This document shows, in pieces, positions 1-6,952 of a stretch of DNA of 64,000 bases; the stretch's first letter is position 1; each line of letters opens with the position of its first letter. The position numbers and the translations under genes were made by a program. This DNA comes from Rhodanobacter sp. Root480 (GTDB lineage: Bacteria > Pseudomonadota > Gammaproteobacteria > Xanthomonadales > Rhodanobacteraceae): assembly GCF_001426645.1 (NCBI RefSeq), contig NZ_LMEX01000001.1, positions 60,245 through 124,244 of the forward strand, read 5' to 3'. The notes under the pieces were generated by a model. It saw only the letters and a program-made list of their open reading frames with translations, made no database searches and was not told where the DNA came from.

Positions 1-226
1 ATTCCGTCCCCGCCGGTTGGCCAGCGGCCACGCGCACCACGACCTCGCGCTTGCCGGTGCGCTCGATGGTGGACGGGTAGTCGCTGCCGTCACCGTTGAA
101 CAAAGTCAACGGATCGCCGGCAACCAGACGCAGTACGCGCGCGACGTGTTCACCGGCTTGCGCCGGCAAGGTCAGCTCGGCGCCGGCCATCAGCGGTACA
201 TCAACGTGGATACGAATGGTGCGCAT
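1..226 (-). CDS. rsmE: 16S rRNA m3U1498 methyltransferase RsmE, N-terminal fragment
   Basis: RsmE methylates U1498 of 16S rRNA with SAM during 30S maturation. Only the first ~75 codons are in the window; the gene leaves the left edge. The reverse strand reads MRTIRIHVDVPL, then RVLRLVAGDPLTLFNGDG, which is the typical PUA-like N-terminal domain of the family. The SAM-binding knot is outside the window. The ATG at 226 lies 24 bp downstream of the bioA stop, so the two are probably co-transcribed. The call rests on the recognisable N-terminal motif only. Confidence 0.85.
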   Translation of the reverse strand, partial: MRTIRIHVDVPLMAGAELTLPAQAGEHVARVLRLVAGDPLTLFNGDGSDYPSTIERTGKREVVVRVAAGQPAGTE

Positions 227-250
227 GGGAGCGATCCGCGAACGAGTGAG

Positions 251-1615
251 TCAGCCTGCCACGGCACGTTCGATACCGGCGATCGCGGTATCGACCAGCA
301 AATCGATTTCCTGTTCCGTCACGACATAAGGGGGCATGAAATACACCACGTTGCCCAGCGGCCGCAGCAACACACCCTGCTGCAAACCATGCAGGTAGAC
401 GCGCATGCCGCGCCGCTCCTTGCTGTCGAACGGCCGGCGGGTGGCTTTGTCGGCCACCAGCTCCACCGCGGCGATCATGCCGGTCTGGCGCACATCAGCC
501 ACATGCGTATGGTCGCGCAGCGGGGCCAGTCGTTGTGCCAGATGGGCGGCCAGCACCCGGTTGCGATCAAGTACGGGCTCGTCGCGGAAGATCGCCAGGG
601 TTTCCAGCGCCACGCGACAGGCCAGCGGGTTGCCGGTGTAGCTGTGCGAATGCAGAAACGCCTTGCCGGCGCTGTATTCGGCATAGAACGCGTCGTAGAC
701 GTCGTTGGTGGTGAGTGTCACCGAGAGCGGCAGGAAGCCGGCGGTGAGCCCTTTCGACAGGCACATGAAATCCGGTGACACGCCCGCCTGCTCGCAGGCG
801 AACAGGCTGCCGGTGCGGCCAAAGCCCACGGCGATCTCGTCGGCGATGAAGTGCACCGAGAACTCATCGCACAGCGCGCGCAGGCCGACCAGATAATCGG
901 GGTGGTACATGCGCATGCCGCCGGCGCACTGCACCAGCGGCTCGACGATCACCGCGCAGGTTTCGTGCGCGTGGCTTTCCAGCAGCGTGCGCAACTCGCG
1001 CAAGCGGCGGGCGGCCGTCTGCTGCGGGCTTTCACCTGGCTCGCCTTCGTAGGCATCCGGCGAAGGTGTCAGGAATGGCGTCAGCAGCAACGGCGCATAG
1101 GTTTTGCGGTACAGCGCCACATCGCTCACCGACAACGCGCCCAGCGTTTCGCCGTGGTAGCTGCCGCTGAGCGCGATGAAGCGGGTCTTCTCGCCGTGGC
1201 CCTGGTTGAGCCAATAATGGAAGCTCATCTTCAGCGCGACTTCCACCGCCGAGGAGCCGTTGTCCGCGAAGAACACCTTGTCCAGCCCGGCCGGCGTAAT
1301 GGCGACCAGCTTCTCGGCCAGCTCAATCGCCGGTTCGTGGGTGAAGCCGGCGAAGATGACGTGCTCCAGCGTGCTTGCCTGGTCGGCCAGCGCGGCGGCG
1401 ATGCGGGGATTGGCGTGGCCAAAGATGTTGGTCCACCACGAGCTGATGCCATCGAGATATCGGCGGCCTTCGGCGTCGATCAGCCAGGCACCTTCGCCGC
1501 GCACGATCGGTACCAGCGGTACGCTTTCGTGGTCTTGCATCTGGGTGCAGGGGTGCCACACATGTTTCAGGTCGCGTGTGGCCAGTGCGACGTTGCCGCT
1601 TGCGGGGTGAGTCAT
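251..1615 (-). CDS. bioA: Adenosylmethionine-8-amino-7-oxononanoate aminotransferase (biotin synthesis)
   Basis: BioA transfers the amino group of SAM to KAPA to give DAPA, the antepenultimate step of biotin synthesis, in the cytosol. The protein is 454 aa, normal for the family. It is a PLP fold-type I class III aminotransferase: N-terminal HVWHPCTQM, the SSWWTNIFGH stretch typical of BioA near residue 60, FIADEIAVGFGRTG with the PLP Asp at about 259, and the Schiff-base lysine in LSKGLTAGFLPL at about 288. No other bio genes are visible here. rsmE follows 24 bp downstream on the same strand. It diverges from gspN. Confidence 0.95.
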   Translation of the reverse strand: MTHPASGNVALATRDLKHVWHPCTQMQDHESVPLVPIVRGEGAWLIDAEGRRYLDGISSWWTNIFGHANPRIAAALADQASTLEHVIFAGFTHEPAIELAEKLVAITPAGLDKVFFADNGSSAVEVALKMSFHYWLNQGHGEKTRFIALSGSYHGETLGALSVSDVALYRKTYAPLLLTPFLTPSPDAYEGEPGESPQQTAARRLRELRTLLESHAHETCAVIVEPLVQCAGGMRMYHPDYLVGLRALCDEFSVHFIADEIAVGFGRTGSLFACEQAGVSPDFMCLSKGLTAGFLPLSVTLTTNDVYDAFYAEYSAGKAFLHSHSYTGNPLACRVALETLAIFRDEPVLDRNRVLAAHLAQRLAPLRDHTHVADVRQTGMIAAVELVADKATRRPFDSKERRGMRVYLHGLQQGVLLRPLGNVVYFMPPYVVTEQEIDLLVDTAIAGIERAVAG

Positions 1616-1678
1616 CCGGTTATCATCGGCCCTGCGCCGTGATCACTCAAGTGTTGCGGCTTTTCATCTGGAAGCGCC

Positions 1679-2440
1679 TTGACGTATCTGCGGAAAATCC
1701 TGCTTGGCTTCGGCGTCGTGCTGCTGGCCGTGGCGGTGCTGCTGTGGTTTTTCCCTGCGCGTTGGGCGGTGGCGCTGATCGCGCCGCAACTGCATGGCAT
1801 GCAATTGCAGCAGGTTACCGGTTCGGTGTGGCAGGGCAACGCAGGGCAGTGGCGCGATCGCGAAGGCCACGATCTGGGGCGTGTGCAATGGCAACTGTCG
1901 CGCCGCGCGCTGTGGGGCGATGTGCGTCTGCAGATCGACATCGCCGGGCCGCAGCTGGATTTCAGTGGCAATGTGCGCAGGATTTCATCGGACACCTACG
2001 ATTGGCGGAACGTACGGGCACGTGTGGCATTGGGCGCGCCTTGGCAAAGCTGGCTGACCAGCATCGGCCCACCGCGCGGCGAAGTACAATTGTCAGTCGA
2101 CCGTGCGCTGCTGCAAAACGGCTGGCCCATGGATTTGCAGGGCACGGCACATTGGCGCAATGCCACGATCCAAGGTGCTAACGACGAGGTGGCGTTGGGC
2201 GACTGGCAGCTGCAGGCACAGGCGCGCGACGGGTGGATCAAGGCACAATTCCGCAGCTACGGCGACGGGCCGCTGCGCGGGCACGGCCATCTGGAGGGCA
2301 ATCTGCTCGGCTGGCGATTGCAGGCGACATTGCAGCCGCATGGTCCTGATCGCGCATTGCGCCAGTTGCTGCATCGATGGGGCACCGTCGGTGCCGACGG
2401 TGCCGTACATGTCGACCGCCGTGGCGGCCTGGCCATCTGA
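1679..2440 (+). CDS. gspN: Type II secretion system protein N (GspN-like)
   Basis: GspN is an accessory inner-membrane-anchored periplasmic protein of the type II secretion machine. The 253-aa product has one N-terminal membrane segment (about residues 5-25) and then a beta-rich periplasmic part with VTGSVWQGNAGQW, similar to the conserved GspN repeat. The reading frame opens with TTG at 1679; there is no in-frame ATG between the upstream stop at 1640 and that codon, so a non-ATG start is likely. No other gsp gene is nearby, so it is detached from the main cluster. Length fits the family. Moderate confidence, because GspN is weakly conserved. Confidence 0.7.
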   Translation: MTYLRKILLGFGVVLLAVAVLLWFFPARWAVALIAPQLHGMQLQQVTGSVWQGNAGQWRDREGHDLGRVQWQLSRRALWGDVRLQIDIAGPQLDFSGNVRRISSDTYDWRNVRARVALGAPWQSWLTSIGPPRGEVQLSVDRALLQNGWPMDLQGTAHWRNATIQGANDEVALGDWQLQAQARDGWIKAQFRSYGDGPLRGHGHLEGNLLGWRLQATLQPHGPDRALRQLLHRWGTVGADGAVHVDRRGGLAI

Positions 2441-2467
2441 ATAGATTTTCCACGAACAGGAAACAAC

Positions 2468-3244
2468 ATGGATTCCGCAACACTCGCTCAGGCGCTTGCC
2501 GCCGCCAAGGAAGCTGCTGCCGCCGCCGGTGAGGTCATTCGCCACTACTGGCAACAGGGCGTGGCGGTGGAACTGAAAGAAGACGCCACCCCCGTCACCA
2601 TCGCCGACCGCGAGGCGGAGCAGGCGATCCGCAAGATCTTGCAGGCGGCGTTGCCGCAGGCGTCCATCTACGGCGAGGAATACGGCCTGGATGGCGAGCG
2701 CGGCGGCCTGATGTGGCTGGTCGATCCGTTGGACGGCACCAAGAGCTTCGTGCGGCGCACGCCGTTCTTCTCGACCCAGATCGCGTTGATGGAAGGCAAT
2801 GAGCTGATCCTCGGCGTGTCCAGCGCGCCGATCTACGGCGAGGTGATGTGGGCCAGTGCCGGCGGCGGCGCGTGGATGGATGGCGTGCGGGTGCAGGTGG
2901 CGGGCACGTCGGCGATGGCGCAGGCATCAGTCTCCACCGGCAACGTCAAGACGCTGACAAGCGATGCGCGCTGGGATGCGCTGGGCGCGTTGATCCGCGA
3001 CAGCAACCGCATTCGCGGCTACGGCGATTTCTGCCACTACCACCTGCTGGCGCGCGGCGGGCTGGATCTGGTGATCGAGTCGGACGTGAATATCCTGGAT
3101 ATCGCGGCGCTGGCGGTGATCGTGCGCGAGGCCGGCGGTGTGTTCACCGAACTGGACGGCGCCCCGTTGACGCTCGATACGCGCAGCGTGCTGGCGGGCA
3201 CGCCGGCCATCCACGCACAGGCGCTGCAGCGGCTGCGCCTCTGA
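2468..3244 (+). CDS. Inositol-monophosphatase-family phosphatase, histidinol-phosphatase (HisN)-like
   Basis: A 258-aa magnesium-dependent phosphatase of the IMPase fold. Metal-site motifs are visible: PVTIADREAE, GEEYG and WLVDPLDGTKSF. The C-terminal half (GDFCHYHLLARGGLDLVIE, then NILDIAAL) resembles the HisN type of histidinol-phosphate phosphatase more than SuhB or CysQ. The substrate cannot be settled from sequence; inositol phosphate or a nucleotide phosphate remain possible. It starts 27 bp after gspN, with AGGAAAC as ribosome-binding site. It precedes nudE and cysQ, and cysQ is a second member of the same superfamily. Confidence 0.75.
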   Translation: MDSATLAQALAAAKEAAAAAGEVIRHYWQQGVAVELKEDATPVTIADREAEQAIRKILQAALPQASIYGEEYGLDGERGGLMWLVDPLDGTKSFVRRTPFFSTQIALMEGNELILGVSSAPIYGEVMWASAGGGAWMDGVRVQVAGTSAMAQASVSTGNVKTLTSDARWDALGALIRDSNRIRGYGDFCHYHLLARGGLDLVIESDVNILDIAALAVIVREAGGVFTELDGAPLTLDTRSVLAGTPAIHAQALQRLRL

Positions 3245-3306
3245 ATCGCGTCGGCTGACGTCGCGCGGCGTTCGATTTCTGCGGTGCGGGCTTCTAGAAT
3301 GGGCGG

Positions 3307-3861
3307 ATGCCGAAACTGCCGATCATCCACGCCACGCGCGATGTCACCCACGGCCGTTTTCAGGTCGAACAAGTCGACCTGGAATTTTCCAACGGCGTGC
3401 GGCGCACCTACGAGCGCCTGAAAGGGGGCGGCCTGGGCGCGGTGATCATCGTGCCGATGCTGGACGACGACACCGTGCTGCTGATCCGCGAATACGGCGG
3501 CGGCGTGGGCCGTTACGAACTGGGTCTGCCGAAAGGCCGCCTCGACCAGGACGAGACCGCCGAGCAGGGCGCCAACCGCGAGCTGAAGGAAGAGGTCGGT
3601 TACGGCGCGCGCAAGCTGAAAATACTGCACAACCTGTCGTTGTCCCCCTCGTACATGACGCACATGGCGCATGTGGTGCTGGCGCAGGATCTTTACCCCG
3701 AGCGGCTGCCTGGCGACGAGCCCGAGCCGCCTGAAGTGGTGCCCTGGAAAATGTCTGAATTGCACACCCTGCTCGGTCGCGACGACGTCACCGAGGGGCG
3801 TTCGATCGCCGCGCTCTACATGGCGCACGAGTACCTGGCTGGCCGGTTCAAGCGGTCATGA
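3307..3861 (+). CDS. nudE: ADP-compound Nudix hydrolase NudE
   Basis: NudE hydrolyses ADP-ribose, Ap3A, NADH and similar ADP compounds. The 184-aa protein carries a full Nudix box beginning GRLDQDETAEQG and ending RELKEEVGY (G-x5-E-x7-RE-x2-EE-x-G), at about residues 78-100. The gene overlaps cysQ by ATGA (3858-3861), so translation is probably coupled. A TAGAAT hexamer ends six bases before the ATG, and there is no Shine-Dalgarno sequence at normal spacing, which would fit a leaderless transcript. The nudE-cysQ pair is common in gammaproteobacteria. Confidence 0.92.
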   Translation: MPKLPIIHATRDVTHGRFQVEQVDLEFSNGVRRTYERLKGGGLGAVIIVPMLDDDTVLLIREYGGGVGRYELGLPKGRLDQDETAEQGANRELKEEVGYGARKLKILHNLSLSPSYMTHMAHVVLAQDLYPERLPGDEPEPPEVVPWKMSELHTLLGRDDVTEGRSIAALYMAHEYLAGRFKRS

Positions 3862-4670
3862 TCGCGCTTTCGTTGGCGCAGAAAGTCGGTGCCATCACGC
3901 GCGCTGCCGGCGACGCCATCATGGCGATTTACAGCGGCGATTTCGCGGTGCAGACCAAGGCCGATGCGTCGCCGCTCACCGCCGCCGACCTGGCCGCCCA
4001 GCAGGTGATTGCCACGGCGCTGGCCGAGCTCGATCTGCCGCTTCCCATCGTGTCCGAAGAAGCCCGTGCGGCGGATTGGTCGCAGCGCCGGCAATGGTCG
4101 CGTTACTGGCTGGTCGATCCGCTCGATGGCACGCGCGAGTTCGTCAAGCGCAACGGCGAGTTCACCGTCAACATCGCCCTGATCGACAACCACCAGAGCG
4201 TGCTGGGCGCGGTGCTGGCGCCGGTCACCGGTGATCTCTACGTGGCCGCGCGGGGCGCCGGTGCCTGGCTGCAGCAGAAGGCCGACGGACCGTGGCAACC
4301 GATCCACGCCCGCTCCTTGGCACAGCCGGCCACCGCTGCCGGCAGCCGTTCGCACGGTGGCCCCGAGCACGCCTTGCTGAGCCAGTTGGTGGGCGACGAT
4401 TACGAACGCCTGCCGATGGGCTCTTCGCTGAAGTTCTGCCTGATGGCGCGGGGTGCTGCGGACGTCTATCTGCGGCTTGGACTCACCAGCGAGTGGGACA
4501 CCGCCGCCGCGCAATGCGTGCTGGAGGAGGCGGGTGGTGCGGTGCTTGATCTGGCCGGTGCGCCGTTCCGCTACAACCGCGGCGAATCACTGCTGAATCC
4601 GGAATTCCTGGCGGTCGGCGATGGTTCGGTCGACTGGTCAGCGCGCCTGCAAGCCGCCACACGGGATTGA
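3858..4670 (+). CDS. cysQ: 3'(2'),5'-bisphosphate nucleotidase CysQ
   Basis: CysQ removes the 3' phosphate of PAP and PAPS, by-products of sulfate assimilation and acyl-carrier-protein loading. The 270-aa IMPase-fold protein shows the metal motifs SPLTAADLAAQQ, IVSEEA and WLVDPLDGTREF, and the late SEWDTAAAQC with the last metal Asp. Its ATG overlaps the nudE stop by 4 bp. The mazG-like gene begins 4 bp after its stop. The context suggests a small operon for clearing nucleotide by-products. Confidence 0.93.
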   Translation: MIALSLAQKVGAITRAAGDAIMAIYSGDFAVQTKADASPLTAADLAAQQVIATALAELDLPLPIVSEEARAADWSQRRQWSRYWLVDPLDGTREFVKRNGEFTVNIALIDNHQSVLGAVLAPVTGDLYVAARGAGAWLQQKADGPWQPIHARSLAQPATAAGSRSHGGPEHALLSQLVGDDYERLPMGSSLKFCLMARGAADVYLRLGLTSEWDTAAAQCVLEEAGGAVLDLAGAPFRYNRGESLLNPEFLAVGDGSVDWSARLQAATRD

Positions 4671-4674
4671 TGGG

Positions 4675-5082
4675 GTGACCCGGCGCGCCTCCGATCCGAG
4701 TGCGCTGGCCGGCATACCGCACGGCTTGCCCGCGTGGAAACGCGCAGAGCGGCTGCAGCAGCGTGCGGCCGCCACTGGCTTCGAATGGACCGATCCGCAA
4801 CCGGTGCTGGACAAGCTGCGCGAAGAGATCGAGGAAGTGCGCGCCGAGTTCATCGCTGGCGCCGACCCGGCGCGACTGGAAGACGAGATTGGCGATGTGC
4901 TGTTCGTGATGGTGAACCTGGCGCGCCACGCCGGCGTGGATTTTCCGCGCGCGTTGCGCCACGCCAATGCCAAGTTCGAGCGCCGGTTCCGGCAGATGGA
5001 ACAACTCGCGGCCGACGATGGCGTCGAGTTTGCGAGGTGCAGCCTGGCCGAGCAGGAGCAGCTGTGGCAACGCGCGAAATAG
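4675..5082 (+). CDS. mazG: Single-domain MazG-type nucleoside triphosphate pyrophosphohydrolase
   Basis: MazG hydrolyses NTPs to NMP plus pyrophosphate. Full-length enterobacterial MazG has two tandem domains in about 263 aa. This product is about 135 aa and matches only the C-terminal one: GLPAWKRAERLQQRAAATGF, then the EEIEEVRAEF helix and DEIGDVLFVMVNLAR, which carry the Mg-binding acidic residues (ExxE...ExxD). I chose GTG at 4675, just after the cysQ stop; an in-frame ATG at 4621 would lie inside cysQ and encode non-family sequence. No N-terminal domain is encoded upstream, so either this lineage has a short form or half the gene was lost. Confidence 0.8.
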   Translation: MTRRASDPSALAGIPHGLPAWKRAERLQQRAAATGFEWTDPQPVLDKLREEIEEVRAEFIAGADPARLEDEIGDVLFVMVNLARHAGVDFPRALRHANAKFERRFRQMEQLAADDGVEFARCSLAEQEQLWQRAK

Positions 5083-5097
5083 GCGGAACGGCAATCA

Positions 5098-5131
5098 TGA
5101 AAAAACGCGCGAAGGTTGCCCTTCGCGCGTT
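5098..5131 (-). terminator. Strong hairpin terminator between convergent genes
   Basis: A perfect 12-bp stem (AACGCGCGAAGG with CCTTCGCGCGTT) and 4-nt loop lie at 5104-5131. Read on the minus strand, the stem is followed by T6, a good Rho-independent terminator for the secreted-protein gene that ends at 5159. On the plus strand it lies 20 bp past the mazG stop and may also act there, although the T-tract is weaker. Confidence 0.85.
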
Positions 5132-5158
5132 GCGTTTCACGACAGGTGTCGTCTTGGG

Positions 5159-5680
5159 TTACTTGGCGGTTGCCGGAGCCGTGGCACCCTGGGCGCGACG
5201 CGACTGCCACTCGGCGCGCATTTTTTCCTTCGTCGCCTGCATCTTCGCCTCGTTGGCGAGGCTCTCGTCCAGCCCCTTGCGCAAGGTAGTGATCGCCTGA
5301 TCCACGTTGGCGGGACGCGCCTGCAAGCGGGCCAGGTGGTGATAGACGTAATTGCGCACGCGCGGGTTCTGCGACCTGGCCAGCACGTCGTTGTACACCG
5401 CGGTCAGCTCCTTGCTGCGCCCGGACTCCATGTACAAACGCTCCAATTGGCGCAGGTCGCCGATCACGCCGCCGCGATCCTTGTTGAAGCCATGGCGCTG
5501 CATGCCGTGGCGATACTTGCCATGGTCGCGCATGGCCTGGACGCCATGCCCGTGACCGGTGGTGCCCTGCGTCGTCGCAGCGGGAGGCGTCGTGGCTGGG
5601 GCGTTTTGCGCGATGGCGAACGACGCGGAACCGGCCATCAGCAGGGTCAGCGCGGAAGCGAGCAGTGTCTTGCGATGCAT
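5159..5680 (-). CDS. Small secreted protein of unknown function
   Basis: 173 aa. The start is ATG at 5680, with GGAGA eight bases upstream. Longer readings of this frame are the shadow of the SLC13 gene. Residues 1-25 form a clear signal peptide ending SFAIAQ. A Pro/Thr-rich, then His/Gly/Met-rich linker follows (GHGHGVQAMRDHGKYRHGMQ), with spaced His and Met that could bind a metal. After this come predicted helices (GVIGDLRQLERLYMESGRSK, then YNDVLARSQNPRVRNYVYHH) ending in a charged tail. No family recognised. The helical part resembles periplasmic heavy-metal-sensor or spheroplast-like proteins only in general style. It ends at a strong terminator. Confidence 0.75.
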   Translation of the reverse strand: MHRKTLLASALTLLMAGSASFAIAQNAPATTPPAATTQGTTGHGHGVQAMRDHGKYRHGMQRHGFNKDRGGVIGDLRQLERLYMESGRSKELTAVYNDVLARSQNPRVRNYVYHHLARLQARPANVDQAITTLRKGLDESLANEAKMQATKEKMRAEWQSRRAQGATAPATAK

Positions 5681-5772
5681 GGTGGATCTCCGTCGGTAGG
5701 TGGGGAGAAAAAACGTGCGGTCGCCATGCGCGTTGACAGGTGCATTCAAGCGCCGCTCAGTTTCGCCACCGA

Positions 5773-6906
5773 CTAGCCCAGCCAGTGCCACGTCAGATAC
5801 ACCAGCGGCGCCGCCACCAGCAGGAACGGAATCGACACCGCATGCAGCAGCCGCAGGCCGTGCGGCTGTCGCGCCAGGCGCAGCGCGATAAGGTTGGCGA
5901 GCGAGCCGGTCACCAGGCCGAAGCCACCCACGTTGACCGCCACCGCCAAGGCCATGGCATCCGGCGCGCGATCGAGCAACAGGACCGTGGCCGGCACGTT
6001 GCTGATCGCCTGGGATGCCACGATGGCGCCGAGGTAAACCGTCAATGGCTGGTTGAAATCCATGGTTTGCAGGGCACCGCGCACCCACGGCAATTCGGCG
6101 AAATGCCCCAGTCCCAGGAAAATGGCCGCGAACGTCAGCAGCAGCAACCAGTCCATCCGCCGCAGGCTTGCGCGCGCGCCCAGCACAAACAACAGCAGCA
6201 GAATGGCGGCGCCCAGCGGGGCGTGGCCGTGCTCCATCAGCACCACCATGCCGGTCAGCGCCAGCGCGGAGCACACGCCGAGGCGGACGGAAATCGGGGT
6301 GCGGTCGAGTCGGTCGGTGGTCAGCGCCACCCGGCCGCGTGGCAACCAGAACACGGTGAGCAATGCCACCATCGCCAGCATCACGGCGGCGGCCGGCAAC
6401 ATCGCCGCGATGAACTGCGCGAAGCTCAGCGCCGAGTGCTGCCACAGCAGCAGGTTTTGCGGGTTGCCGATCGGGCTCAGCGCGGAGCCCGCATTCACCG
6501 CCAGCGCCTCCAGCACCACCATGCGCAGCACGGGCAGGTTCGACATCGTGCCGATCGCCAGCGTCAGCGGCACCACCAGGAACAGGCTCACGTCGTTGGT
6601 CAGCACCATCGACAACACGGCGGTGGCGGCCACCAACCCCAGGCCAAGCCCGCGCAGCGAGTGCGCCCGCGCCATCACCGCCGCGGCGGCATGCTGCACC
6701 AGACCGCTGTCGCGAATGCCCTGGATCGCCAGCAGCAACCCCGCGAGCCCGGTCAGCGTGGGCCACTGCAGCCAGTGCTGGTAGTCGGTGGTAGGCCGAG
6801 GGTCGAGCAGCGCCAGGGCGCCAGCGAAAACAGCGAACAGCAGCAACAGCCATTCGTCGCGCAACCAAGTGCGCCACGATTGTCGTGGCGAAGCGTCAGG
6901 CGTCAT
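5773..6906 (-). CDS. SLC13/ArsB-NhaD-type membrane transporter
   Basis: 377 aa, almost entirely hydrophobic, with about ten predicted membrane segments. Visible signatures: MVLTNDVSLFLVVPL near residue 100 and VNAGSALSPIGNPQNLLLW near 140. The second has the NP-Q loop typical of the citrate-transporter/ArsB/NhaD (IT) superfamily. The substrate could be a di- or tricarboxylate, arsenite or Na+/H+; sequence alone does not decide. It lies between the ABC permease and the secreted protein, all on the minus strand, with a 46-bp gap to the permease. Confidence 0.8.
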   Translation of the reverse strand: MTPDASPRQSWRTWLRDEWLLLLFAVFAGALALLDPRPTTDYQHWLQWPTLTGLAGLLLAIQGIRDSGLVQHAAAAVMARAHSLRGLGLGLVAATAVLSMVLTNDVSLFLVVPLTLAIGTMSNLPVLRMVVLEALAVNAGSALSPIGNPQNLLLWQHSALSFAQFIAAMLPAAAVMLAMVALLTVFWLPRGRVALTTDRLDRTPISVRLGVCSALALTGMVVLMEHGHAPLGAAILLLLFVLGARASLRRMDWLLLLTFAAIFLGLGHFAELPWVRGALQTMDFNQPLTVYLGAIVASQAISNVPATVLLLDRAPDAMALAVAVNVGGFGLVTGSLANLIALRLARQPHGLRLLHAVSIPFLLVAAPLVYLTWHWLG

Positions 6907-6952
6907 GGCGAACGGCGACCGTGGATGGGCGTGTCATGGGCGGGAGGAAACC

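Noticed and set aside
5159..6877. 572-residue reading that joins the SLC13 region to the small secreted protein
   Set aside because: The first two thirds are out of frame with the permease and compositionally random; the real protein starts at 5680 with a ribosome-binding site and signal peptide.
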